Shown: piece after piece, positions 53,955 to 64,000 of the stretch
How positions within the stretch are numbered: the stretch's first letter is position 1
Layout of the letters: each line of letters begins with the position of its first letter
Assembly: GCF_032854445.1 (NCBI RefSeq)
Contig: NW_027017983.1
Coordinates: forward strand, 62,001-126,000
Direction: 5' to 3'
From: Liolophura sinensis
Taxonomy: Eukaryota > Mollusca > Polyplacophora > Chitonida > Chitonidae
DNA: 64,000 bases
The notes under the pieces: generated by a model
Database searches by the model: none
Told to the model about the DNA's origin: nothing
What the model saw: only the letters and a program-made list of their open reading frames with translations
Made by a program: the position numbers and the translations under genes

Positions 53955-55770
53955 TGAATAAATTCATGATTATGGCTTAACGCCACATTGGCAATATTTC
54001 AGCCATACCGTGGTGAGAACATGATGAAAACACGAGGCCGTTCAGGTTTTCGATATGGTGACAACATCAAAAATCAAACAAAAAAGTTCAGACATGTTTA
54101 AAATCAGATAAGTTAAAACTCGTAAACCAGCACATGTTAAAAATAGTGTATCTATAAATCTATATATATATATACCTTTTATCCATAAATATTTAAAGAC
54201 AATTAAAATTGATATTTTATGATATAGGCCAATGCCCCTAAAATATATTTTACAGCATCGCCAGCAATGCTGTCAAATAAATCATGAATAGTGTTGACTG
54301 TGTAGAATCTTTGCCGAACATGGGCAAAGTCTACACAGTCAACCAAGATATGTTTGATGCATATTGCGCATCACATCCAACACACTCGGGAGCACTGCTC
54401 CCATCTAAGATGAAATTGTGTGTTAGACGAGAATGCCCAATACGACACTACGTGAAACTACTTGGTCTCTACGAGACATTCGCCCAGTATAAAAATTGTA
54501 GCCAATGACAGGATGAATAGCATGCAGTTTATTATAAGCCTGCAAGTCCCATTCAGTCTGCCATAGGGGGGCAAACATATTTAAGAATATTAAACTTGAT
54601 GTCAGTATACGGAATTTTAACCCGAGATACAGGTTTATTTACAATATGACTTAGTATCCAGTAGAATAAAATAACTTTACCTCTTTTAGTGAGTTTTCTT
54701 TGTATGGCTAAGAATTAATGGATTTTAATTTTTATTATTCTCAATTGCTAAAAGGCAGGAGAGAGAGTCACTGCATATCACTGCCCACTGGGCATGTTCA
54801 AAGGAAACATACGATAAAGGCCCGGAGTATTTCACTGGACTCGGCAGAAAATATAAGGTGAGTGAGTGAGTGCTTGGGGATTATCGTCGTACTTAACAAT
54901 TTTTCAGTCACGTGACGATAAAGGAATCCTTAGAGTTCATGTGATGTGCCTCTCTGATGCAGGACGGATTTCCACCGCTCTTTTATCTAGTGCTGCTTCA
55001 CTGAGACGCCTTAACGAAGGCGAAGGCAAGTAAGCCGCTCCGCCTGAGCCATTATACTGATACGGGTCAACCAGTCGTTTCACTATCCCCTCCATGCTGA
55101 ACGCCAAGCGAGGAAGTAACAACTTCCTCCTTTAAGGTCTTAGGTGTGACTCGACCCAGAATCTACCTCTCCCGTGTCGGACTCTCTACCAACTGTGCTG
55201 TCCAGGCAGGTAAAAAACATATGGAAGATAAAGGTGGAAGACATAGAAAAGTCGCAACCCTGTCCATATGCTTTGAATCCCCAGTGTACATAAATTTATA
55301 ATCCATACAAGTAGCCTTAATTTCAGCAGAACTTTTCTGAATTATAGGAGGATTTGTATTGGATTTATTATGTTTAACTGGCTCAAATATCAGTTTAGGT
55401 TGTGAAAGAAGCTAAGGAGGTGACTCCGGAAAAGGCACGGGATCAAACGAAGGGATCTTATTGGGACTTTTGTTAAATTTATGTACATATGATGGATTAA
55501 AACACAGTCGTAGGCAGGGTTTGTTGGATGACCTTTAAGCTTTGTAGCATATTGAAGGCTTAGTTTTATACGTCGGTTATATAAAGGCTCATTTGCCTCC
55601 ATGTACAAACTCTCTACTGGTGAGGTTCTAAAAGCACCAGGGCCAAGCCTCATACCTTGGTGATAAACAGGATCCAACATTTTAATATACGACTTTCTAA
55701 CAAAACTGTAAATTATGGAGCTATGGTCCAGTTTAGACCTCACCAGGGACACCGATTGGTGTTTTGACAT
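53955..55770 (-). pseudogene. LINE 3'UTR, CCHC, RNase H scraps and RT thumb (copy M)
   Basis: Minus-strand LINE. The 3'UTR is at 53,955-54,240 and the CCHC region at 54,350-54,410 (PECVGCDAQYA-like). RNase H at 54,480-54,855 and 55,211-55,330 is highly decayed and interrupted by SINE-2. The RT thumb frame at 55,390-55,770 reads SLVRSKLDHSSIIYSFVRKS, LDPVYHQGMRLGPGAFRTSP, NRRIKLSLQYATKLKGHP. It ends near 55,755, where sequence changes to non-LINE. Confidence 0.83.
54856..55215 (-). mobile_element. SINE-2, a second tRNA-derived family
   Basis: About 350 bp inserted in LINE RNase H sequence. The minus strand starts with a tRNA-like head (CAGCACAGTTGGTAGAGAGT near 55,185-55,205; box B side GGTAGATTCTGGGTCGAGTC near 55,150-55,172). 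It continues with sequence different from SINE-1 and ends in CACTCACTCACTCACC (the plus strand shows GTGAGTGAGTGAGTG at 54,858-54,872). Flanks AAAATATAAGG and AAAACATATGG may be a decayed duplication. Only one copy is in the window. Confidence 0.72.
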
Positions 55771-56089
55771 TTCCTCGATAAATTTGTGAAAAACCTATAG
55801 GAACGGAATAGAATAATGTAAAAGCTGTTTATACACACTGTAAGGATAAATTATTAACCTTGCAGTGTATCATTAATCGTAATGCGATTATTATTATCTG
55901 ATCCATTAAAATTTATCAGACCATGGCTACGATTCCGTTGTGTATGCAATACATGACCATGTTATAAAAGATTACTGTGATCTTATTCTGGCCGTCGACG
56001 AAAATCTGACAAGTTATCTGGTAGCTTTTATCATCTAGTTGGAATAAGAGTGACCCTGACTGACGTGCAATACCTAAATCATAATTGAC
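55771..56089. other. Unique sequence
   Basis: AT-rich sequence without coding or repeat matches. Confidence 0.45.
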
Positions 56090-56428
56090 TAGATACAGAA
56101 CTGTAACTCTGCTGTTGATGTGCTGTCAGGGATCTACAGAGCCAAAGTGAACAAAATTGGGCAGGTGATTTATCTTTCCAGACACGAAAAGAAAGTTAGG
56201 GCCTGCCTTTCATTAAGATCGCCTGCTCATGATAAAGCTATGTATTTTACCGCCTTTAGCGCTATAGTTATTTACTGTAGATACGATATACTGCTAATGC
56301 ATTTACTCCACATGAGTTACCCCATCTCCAACTAAACCCACCTGACGTCACACAGTATTATTTTGGATAGAACCAGAGCCGGCCATTGTCCATCAGCATA
56401 TAAACGGAGAGCCACAGTTCTGTATCTA
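56090..56428. mobile_element. MITE candidate with 15-bp terminal inverted repeats
   Basis: TAGATACAGAACTGT at 56,090-56,104 is the exact reverse complement of ACAGTTCTGTATCTA at 56,414-56,428. The similarity continues imperfectly for about 20 bp inward (CTCTGCTGTTGATGTGCTG against CTCTCCGTTTATATGCTGA). If TA is the target duplication, the element would be of Tc1/mariner type. No transposase is inside. Confidence 0.6.
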
Positions 56429-57424
56429 ATAATTCACTTTCTCGTGCATAACTTACCGCTCAATTGCCATAACGGTCATAGTGAACACAGACACCGGTAC
56501 CGAAAAATATCGTACCATAATCCAAATCTTGCAAACAGCAGTTGGAAACAGGGTGTAAGTCTGGTAGAACAGATCATTTATCTACAACGATATCAGAAGA
56601 AAACATTGAGAAAAGTTTAGAACCTTAATCACGAGTTCCAATTATAGTACCTCTGCGCTTTTAAAACACAGTTTGTACACGAACAATCTTCTTTTATTAT
56701 TAGTGATTGTATTACACAAAATAACATACTCAGCACTGTGCAGGAAGTATATATGGCTAGGCCTACTATATGAACTACTCAAGTGAGAACACTGTTCCAA
56801 ATGTTAGAATGAGTCATTTCTGGCGCCAATTAGGCATTAAGTTTAACCACATTACAGTACTTGTCATTACATTAGTACATTAAACATGATAAAATTATAA
56901 TCTTCAGATGAAGTTCATCGAGAATGAATCATGGACAGTACTGTACTATTTAGAATCTATGCCTCTAAACAAACATTCGTATACCAGTCGTCAACCAATA
57001 AGGACCTTCCGGGTAAGGCAACTGTAAAACTGAATGAGGTTCTGAAATACTACAGACACGGAACACATACTGAAATTAAGTCGCTTTCATCAAAATAAAG
57101 CAGAATGAGTATAGACGGTGATCACGTGATGTGATTCTAGGACCGATTCGATTTGGTGATATCCAGAGTTGCGATCTATATGTAGTTTGGGTCCCTGATT
57201 GTATGGATAATATAACGTACACGTCAGACGAATTTACTGGAGCACAATTTCAGACGCATTTTCCCCCACTATAATTGGTGAAACCCATGTCATAGGCTTG
57301 TCAACACGCGCTCAATAATGTCAAGCTCCAAGAGGTGTTGTGAGCCAATTTCTTCGGTGGCAATAAATTCACCAAGAACGTCAAGCGGTGATCAACGTTG
57401 TAGCCTTAAACATCGCGTTGACAT
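56429..57424. other. Unique sequence, no gene seen
   Basis: About 1 kb without coding evidence. Open frames are short and unsupported. Confidence 0.5.
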
Positions 57425-57793
57425 TTCTGGTTTTGGTGTAATGACCGAAACAAAATTCCACCAAAAAGAGCACCTCTTGGTTTTAAGTAGTGGACGAACT
57501 TCAGCTCTAACAATACAACTCTGGTTTAAATTAATATTTGTAGTACAAAGATTGAAATTTCGCTCCGCCTTTTTGTGATTCTTAATGGTTTAAGACTTTG
57601 GTCGTATCAGGGTTTACTTTTGAATTTTTCAAAATCTTAGGGATAAATCTGCTGGATCACCTGCAAAACTGGAAGCCTGTGGGGTGATGTCAATCTCACA
57701 GGACATCTCAAATAAGATCCATTCTGCTTTATCGAATATCCACCTAGTTACATGTTCTGAAGAATTAGAAGGGAGATACTCTTGAAATATAGT
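57425..57793 (-). pseudogene. LINE endonuclease C-terminal fragment (copy N)
   Basis: Minus-strand remnant matching 2,330-2,720 of copy A (RLKFRSAFL-like in plus, FRQKEHLL-like block). Heavily substituted, so it is an old copy. It is split from its continuation at 58,000-58,040 (CTCTAGGACAATAGGGAAAGAGTCACT) by a SINE. Confidence 0.7.
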
Positions 57794-58000
57794 TACTTAT
57801 TTAGTGTTTTAAACCGTACTAAAGACTTTCACCTAAACGACGGTTGCCAACATTATGGAGGGAAAGAACCGGGGGAAATCGACAACCATCCATGGTTTGT
57901 TGGCAGACCTTGCCACGTACGGCCGGAGAGGAAGCCAGCATGACCTGGATTGAGCTACCAGTGACAGCATTGGTGAGAGGCTACTTGATCATTGCTAACT
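57794..58000 (-). mobile_element. Diverged SINE-1
   Basis: Old SINE inside the endonuclease fragment. The tail-side AGTGTTTTAAACCGTACTAAAGAC is near 57,800-57,825, the central domain has CGTACGGCCGGAGAGGAAGC near 57,916-57,935, and the head side has CAGCATTGGTGAGAGGCTAC near 57,965-57,984. It diverges more than the copies at 35,113 and 43,106. Confidence 0.8.
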
Positions 58001-58040
58001 GCTTCGGCTCTAGGACAATAGGGAAAGAGTCACTCAATGC

Positions 58041-58394
58041 GCGTGTAACGTCAGAAAAAATCTGTTTCAAACTTTCTCCCTTGTAGACCATTCAATTTTG
58101 TTCTTTCGAAACCCTCCGGTTTCAAGAGTAAAAAAATGGGCGTACGTATACTCCATATTAGATAATGGACTCTGTATGAAGAAATTACATGCGCCTTCTT
58201 AAACGCGTACAGATTTTCAATGGCCAAGGTGCAGGTATGTCTTCATATACCTTACAAGGAGGTAGAGTGTCGATTAAAAATATATTTCCGTAATATCTGG
58301 TGTCACGATCGCTTACATATGAACAATAATATACGAATACATGTAACAAAACATTATTTGACAAAGGTTGTACAATTGCAGACACGACTAAATG
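58041..58394. other. Unique sequence
   Basis: No recognised feature. A plus frame and a minus frame of 70-96 codons overlap and neither shows a motif. Confidence 0.45.
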
Positions 58395-59317
58395 AAGCAT
58401 TATGGCTTAACACCACATCGGAAACATATCGTGGCGAGAAAAAGTTGAAAACACGAGCTGTGAATGGCTTTCCATATGGTGATGAGAACATGAAAATGAA
58501 AAATAAATGATCGCATATGTTTAAAAACCATATAAAAAGAACTTAGCAGATAAAAACGCCATATGTTTTTCGTTATTACTTTAGAAAACGGTATCTATAT
58601 ATGATAAAAATAGTACTTAAAACTTATATTTTATGACAAAGGTCAATGGTCTTCACTTAATTATATTCAAATATTTTATGACACCATCGTCATTTGTTGT
58701 CGAACAAATCATATAGTTTAGAATGTGTAGAATTTTAACTGGACATGAGTAAATTAAAGTCCTCGCAGTCAACCATATACGATTGTATTGGTCATGACAT
58801 CCAACACACGCGGGAGCGGTGCTCCTGTCGAGGATAAAATTTTGAGTTAGACGAGAATGTTCAATACGGCACCTCGTTAAAACTACTTTGTCTTTTCGTG
58901 GCATAAGAATTAAAGCAAGTGACAGGATGAATTTTCTACAGTTTATTATGGACCTGAGTTCTCCATTCATCCTGTCAAAAGTGGCGAATATGTTTAAGAA
59001 TATTATAACAAAAATCAGTGTACAGGATTTTTCTTTTAAATAATGTTTTATTATGGACAACCTTAGCTTTCCTGTCTACGAATGTGTTTGCTTCCATGTA
59101 TACCAATATCACTTACTATCGAACAGAATACACCATTCTCACCTCTTCTGATTAATTTTCTGCAGACAGCTAAAACACCAAAAGCTAACGGATTCTTAAA
59201 TTTATTATTCTGTATTGCCAAATGACAGAGTGAGTCACATATCACCGGGCACGCCCAGAAGAAATAGGTGATAAGGCTAGGAGAATAGCCTGGCCTCAGC
59301 CGAAAAAGATTGATGAC

Positions 59318-59998
59318 GAAAGCCCCGTTTACACTACCGCTTTTCAACCGGGCTCGGCCCTGATGGGGCACGGCCCGGCAAAAAATTGGGTAGTCTAAAC
59401 GGGTTAACCGGGCCGAACCCCTCAACGAGAGGTAGGCTCGACCCAGCTGAAGCTCGGCTCGGCTAGCCAAACGTGTAGTGTAAACGCGTCACCGTGCCTG
59501 GCCCGCTCAGAGGACTTAACTGCGCATGCTTAAAGGCAACTTCCTCTGACCTTCCACTTCCGGCTTTTCAATTGGCGCACTTTTTTTCGAACAATAAGAA
59601 TTTAAATATGTCAACAAATCGTGGCGCTACTTGGACAAAAGAGGAGACAGAACAGCTGTTAGCTATTTGGGGCGAGGCTGGCTATGAAAATAATTCAACG
59701 AGAACATCATACAGGTGGATGTATATGAGTTTCGAAAAGGCCGTCTGTATCTTTGCCTTACAACTACTGGCAGCGCCATTTTCGCAGCTGAATAAAGTGT
59801 TTGTACCTCCAATGTCTGAAGAGTGCCACAAATGAATAGCCCAACTCAACCTGAGTTGTCGTTCCTGTTTGTGATAATGGATTTGGCCCGCCAGAGAGGC
59901 GTGTAATGTAAACGGTACTTGTCAAGGGGGCTCGGCCCTGATCAAGCGCGACCCTGCTAAAATGGGCCCGGCCCGGCTGTAGTCTAAACGCGGCTGAA
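59318..59998 (+). mobile_element. PIF/Harbinger-like non-autonomous element
   Basis: A 675-bp insertion (59,321-59,995) in LINE RNase H sequence, flanked by a 3-bp duplication GAA. Terminal inverted repeats: AGCCCCGTTTACACTACCGC at the left against AGCCGCGTTTAGACTACAGC from the right end, 17 of 20 matching. The interior is GC-rich, with a 15-bp direct repeat GGGCTCGGCCCTGAT at 59,350 and 59,928. A Myb-like open frame lies inside. A 3-bp duplication and a Myb-like protein are typical of PIF/Harbinger elements; no DDE nuclease gene is present. Confidence 0.78.
59608..59835 (+). pseudogene. Myb/SANT-like (trihelix) protein, truncated
   Basis: Frame from ATG 59,608: MSTNRGATWTKEETEQLLAI, then WGEAGYENNSTRTSYRWMYM, to a stop at 59,833-59,835. 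The start RGATWTKEETEQLLAIWGE is characteristic of Myb/SANT-like domains carried by Harbinger elements as the DNA-binding partner of the nuclease. The second and third helices are not recognisable, so the domain is cut after about 25 residues, probably by an internal deletion (upstream start codons exist but are not supported). Confidence 0.68.
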
Positions 59999-60390
59999 GA
60001 GAAGGGACTCGCTGCTCTAAAACAGCCGGAGTAGACAGTCTGTCCTCATCCTTTGATTATTTTTAAGAGGATTTGTACGTCATTTCTCATGATTACGTAG
60101 ATCAAATATTAGTTTGGAATGCGGAGGAATCCAGGGAAAAGACTCCGGAAAAGACACCAGACGTATATTCTCTATCTTGATGTTAGCTTCCAAAAAATGG
60201 CCCCGTATACGAGGCGACTTTGTTAGGACACTTGTTAAATTCATCTTTATATAATGGGGTTAAAAACACAGTCGTAAGCAGGGTTTGTTGGGTGAGCTTT
60301 AAGCTTTGCAGCATACTGATGCCCAAGTTCGATAGTCTGTTGTGTAAAGTAGGCTCATTAACCTCTACGTATAAACTCAAGTCAGCCTAG

Positions 60391-62019
60391 GCCGATCTTC
60401 TATGAGAGCGTCAAAGGGAAAGAAAGTAGAATACATGTAGATTGTTGATAAATCTAAGCTACACTGGTTGCATAACCAACAAGTCAAGTCATACAGTATA
60501 AATCAATCGACAAACGAACCACATATTCATGAAGACACTATTCCGATAGATAGAAAATAAAACAAATCTATCTAAAATTTGTAAGTGAGATAACTATATA
60601 GGACTGATCCGACACCATTGTTTCCATACGCAGTGTGGAGAGGGTAGTTGGAGGCGGCACATTACTGACCTCTTCCTATCTTCATTGCGCATGTGTGCAC
60701 GACACACCAAATGAGTGGAAGATGGCCGTTTCCGTATCCCTTGTTAAGTCTAGATAACAAGTGCAAAATAGCATACTGATGGACGGTAGCTGGTGATCAA
60801 ATTTACTGGACATCTTTTTGCCCTTAGAACAATGTGGAGTATTGGCATTCTTCACCGTACTGTGTATTTCGTTGTACAGCATAGGTAAGAATCACCTCAC
60901 TATTTTTGTCCGTACACCTATCTGCTCTAGGAATAGTTGCCTATCCATCGTGAACTTAATGTGTAACTTGCCTTAACAATACTTCGACTTTTCCAGGGAC
61001 CAGCTAGGCCTGCCCAGCACTAAAATGCCTCGACCTAACAGACACAAGAGGAATGATATTGTCTCAGTGTAGCCTAGACGACTTATCGATGCCACACTCC
61101 CTCAGTATAAACACCAGTTACAGTGACAAACCGACTGATGTTCAGCTCGGGGAAATTATGGGTAAGCTGGACCAACTCGTTACAGGTGAGCTGTTGCTTG
61201 ACTAGTTGGCTATCATTGTCAGATTTATGAAGAGGAAGGTTAAAATTGACGCCATAAGGAAACAAAAAGCCCTCGGGTACAAACATAGTTATTAAATAAG
61301 ACCTTACCGCTCGAAATCAAACATTATTCAAATCTCCATCAGGTAACCCACTTAATCTGTCTGCGTGGTCCACCAACGGTAACGTTTAGGTATAAACTAT
61401 GCTGAAACACGTGGGCAAATTAATTCTCATGACTGTATTGACGAACTCATTCTTCCTCTCAGCGCAGTACTCCTACCCGAGATGAGCACTCCAACACAGC
61501 CTTGAGAAAAACTATTATCACAGACGACGTTGCGCTACAAGTGCAAAATACTCCCCATCTACCTGTATATTCCTGACCAGTTCCTGGATTTCTAGTGTAG
61601 CTTGGTAAATCATAGTTCTTTTCTAATTATGTATATTTATTCGGCATGTCATTCAGTGTGAGATATAATTAATTCTTTTATGCTGTGGACAATCAAAACC
61701 CGATTGATGTAGCCAAAGCTACGATGTGACTTTATGGCTTCGCTTCTAATGTATTCCACTACGATTTTGTTTGTTGTTCTGTCCACATGTATTAGCTCCA
61801 AATGTTAAGTTCAGCACTGACCTGTAACATCCTGTTACCGATACCTGCTTCTCAAGTGTCTTTCTTACATATTTTTTAACCTTAAGAGGTGACTGCCCAA
61901 CTTTTCGCCCTCTGCAAATTCTAAGACAAGGAGTTCATTTATTTATTTATTCATTATTTGATTTTTTATGTGGCATGAAATATCTGTATATACTTACTTG
62001 TATATACTTGTAAAAAGAT
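60391..62019. other. Unique sequence, no gene confirmed
   Basis: About 1.6 kb without transposon matches. Two minus-strand frames of 66-67 codons (60,682-60,882 and 61,083-61,286) have mixed composition but no motif or clear splice pair, so I do not call them. Confidence 0.5.
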
Positions 62020-62700
62020 GTTGAATTCTTCAACGAGCACTTGCAAACTGTTCTTGCTACGATTCCCCAAAAATAAACAAAAAAACATTTTACTTGGTGA
62101 CTTTAACACTTCAAAACAGACAAGCATACGCCCACCGCATGCTTCCTTGATATTATGAAATGTAATTACTTCCTACCACAAATAACTAAACCAACTCGTG
62201 TAACTACAACCTTGGTGTCCTTGATTGAAAATATTTCACTAACTTTCACGAACAGCATCTTTTTTGTGGCCGACTACTAATTGATATATATATATACATT
62301 TTAGGTCAATATTCAACCATCTCCGAAATACGGAAAAATAAAATACGGTAAAATGACCCAAAATCAAATGGAAGCATTTTCTGAAGTAATTAAAAATGCT
62401 CAATGGAATGAGATCCTTGAGGAGGATGACACAAATGACGCACTTTCATCATTTCACTCATTATTTAAAAACATTTACGATGAGCATTTTCCAGTTATAT
62501 CATTTCGCTCACTAGAACACAGGAAAAAAACATGATTACCCCATGGCATCATTCGTTCAATATTTACCAAAAATAACCTCTGTCGTGAAGAACTACTTGA
62601 TCCCAATAAAAGAAATCACTATCGAACTTTTGAGAAACAAACTTCACAAACTAATATCGAGATCAAGAAAAAGAATACTATGAACGCAATTCATTAAGGC
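62020..62700 (+). pseudogene. CR1/L2-like LINE fragment (endonuclease end and linker)
   Basis: A different LINE from the dominant family. LLGDFNTSKQT (GDFN motif) is near 62,090-62,125, then ACFLDIMKCNYFLPQITKPT and RVTTTLVSLIENIF at 62,140-62,235, the typical EN region before SDH in CR1/L2-type elements. An AT-rich gap follows, then the linker frame at 62,353-62,535 (ALSSFHSLFKNIYDEHFPVI) and IIRSIFTKNNLCREELLDPN near 62,545-62,610. Several frameshifts and stops; no RT remains. Confidence 0.75.
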
Positions 62701-63550
62701 ATATAAAGACATAAAAGGGACATGAAACGAAAACAAAAAGTGAAATACCAACAAATTTTACTGATTTATTTTTATTTGCCCCGACAACCTCTATCTGCAG
62801 TCTAAATTTCAGCTCAATCACATTCACTTCAAGAAAATGACACATAAACGCTTTTCGTCAACAGCAATATGGAGGCAAAAGTAGGTTAACTAAATGGTAC
62901 CTATACACTATACACTATATGTATATATGTACATATGAGTGTGGCGGAGGTAGTCAATCGACCAGTGGACAATATATGAAGACGTGCATGTCCTCTGTTT
63001 TATTTAACAAAGCACAACGATTTTCAGTATACATATATTACATACATATTACACAGTCATTTTCAGCTTAACAGCTATAAAAAATGTTTGTGAAGTGACC
63101 TGCAAATATAGGGGAAATTGCGTTTTTTCGCGTTTTGATCGAAATTTGCGACAAAAATATTCACCGCAGGACAAAAAAATAAGACCTGATCTGTAAACAA
63201 GACGTCAAACTATGTCAGGTAACATTTAAGGAATTATATTCCAATTTTTCCTTTTTACATGATGTCACATCATATCCATCAGTTAAAACCCAATTTGTAA
63301 ACATATCGCATCCCTGTCTGTTTAAAGAGTCTCCACGCAATGTTTGTTATGTATGCTAATTTTAAGTCAATCGGGCATTCTCTTTTGGAGAAATTGACTG
63401 TGAAATGTTTTAAATTCAACCCAAATATAGCCGCCAGGTCATGTGACTGCGGGACAAACAAATTTTAACTTGTATGAGCACATCTTCGTGTCTATCACAT
63501 ACCTAAGTTTCACGCATTTTTGTTGGACTTCATTTTCATTTTTGAAAAGC
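62701..63550. other. Unidentified sequence
   Basis: No coding evidence. The stretch 63,060-63,540 has a mixed composition that could be an old repeat, but there is only one copy here. Confidence 0.45.
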
Positions 63551-64000
63551 CCCCTTGGGGTCTCCTGGGTGATAGCAATAGTATTTCAGCCCTCTAGACA
63601 AGCTTGTCGTAAAAGGCGACTAACCTAGAGCTCGCCTGGGTTATATTCGATAAAAAATTATCATTTATACCTCATATCAAAATATAAAATGTTTAAAGCT
63701 AAATGTACAAAGGCTCTCAATATAATTAGGGTTGTGTCTAGCTGACACAACAGCTGGGATGATGACCAATCTGTTTTACTTAACTTATATCGTTCTCCGG
63801 TGAGGTCTAAATTGGAATGTGGGTCCATTTACGGCTCCGCCAGGAAGTCGTATATTAAAATCTTGAATCCGGTCCATAATCAAGGTTTGAGGCTCATCCT
63901 TGGTGCTTTTAGAACCTCACCAGTAGAGAGTTTACTCGTAGAGGCTAACGAGCCTCCTTTACATCACAGGCGTATAAAACTTAGCCTTCAATATGCTACA
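63551..64000 (+). pseudogene. Internally deleted LINE: 5'UTR start fused to RT (copy P)
   Basis: Plus-strand LINE. It begins with the family 5' end (CCCCTTGGGGTCTCCTGGGTG at about 63,551), then the leader hairpin GTCGT-AAAAG-GCGAC at 63,606-63,620 (one stem base changed). Near 63,640 it jumps straight into RT: IFDKKLSFIPHIKM-like, FKAKCTKALNIIRVVS, then RSKLECGSI, GLRLILGAFRTSPVESL. It continues past the window end. About 3.5 kb covering ORF1, the endonuclease and RT motifs A-C is missing. Confidence 0.8.

Larger units (their letters stand above)
58395..60390 (-). pseudogene. LINE 3'UTR, CCHC, RNase H and RT end (copy O)
   Basis: Minus-strand LINE split by a Harbinger-like element. 3'UTR 58,395-58,680. 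The C-terminal CCHC (ACVGCHDQYN-like) is at about 58,780-58,830. RNase H pieces: RKLIRRGENGVFCSIVSDIGIHGS at 59,085-59,165, then CDSLCHLAIQNNKFKN near 59,195-59,240. After the insertion, RNase H start and linker continue at 59,999-60,190, and the RT end (SLYVEVNEPTLHNRLSN) lies at 60,320-60,385. Many lesions. Confidence 0.82.

Noticed and set aside
60682-61286. Two minus-strand frames as a possible host gene
   Set aside because: No motif, no convincing splice pair and no neighbouring coding signal.
1-64000. CRISPR array, bacterial operon or integron
   Set aside because: No regularly spaced short repeats and no prokaryotic gene layout; the content is eukaryotic retroelements.

Overview
This is eukaryotic, transposon-dominated DNA. 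The evidence is layers of decayed non-LTR retrotransposons, tRNA-derived SINEs with target-site duplications, a Tc1/mariner relic, a Harbinger-like element, a tyrosine-recombinase relic, and one host exon with canonical splice sites. The style of the repeats (an I-group LINE with RNase H, SINEs with a conserved central domain) suggests a mollusc, perhaps a gastropod; that is inference. There are no bacterial operons, and only one host-gene exon can be supported with confidence.

One LINE family makes up most of the window. Its order is: 5'UTR of about 600 bp; ORF1 (gag-like, three CCHC zinc knuckles); ORF2 (AP-type endonuclease, reverse transcriptase, RNase H, C-terminal CCHC); and a 3'UTR of about 300 bp ending in a short ATTC-type repeat. 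ORF1 and ORF2 meet at a TAATG overlap. At least fifteen pieces are present and all are broken. The most complete runs on the minus strand from about 36,075 to 30,265.

Layout. 1-3,330: minus LINE. 3,040-7,223 and 12,550-16,740: two nearly identical inverted arms of about 4.2 kb, each a LINE with a second RT element inserted in ORF1. 7,224-12,549: spacer of minus LINE pieces and a third RT-element copy. 16,441-19,690: plus LINE pieces. 19,690-24,178: minus LINE. 24,181-27,598: plus LINE, followed by a PHD-like coding stretch. 27,871-30,260: mostly unique, with a GPCR TM6-TM7 exon at 29,820-30,022. 30,265-36,075: near-full-length LINE with a SINE in it. 36,076-38,880: RT-element tail, SINE, and a tyrosine-recombinase unit that splits a LINE. 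38,876-49,395: LINE pieces, SINEs and an LTR-like block. 49,396-52,427: plus LINE. 52,430-53,520: Tc1/mariner relic. 53,955-60,390: minus LINE pieces with two SINE families, a MITE candidate and a Harbinger-like element. 60,391-63,550: mostly unique, with a CR1/L2-like LINE fragment. 63,551-64,000: internally deleted LINE running off the window.

The parts are linked through retrotransposition. The SINE families end in a 3' motif that matches the 3' end of the dominant LINE, so the LINE machinery probably mobilised them.
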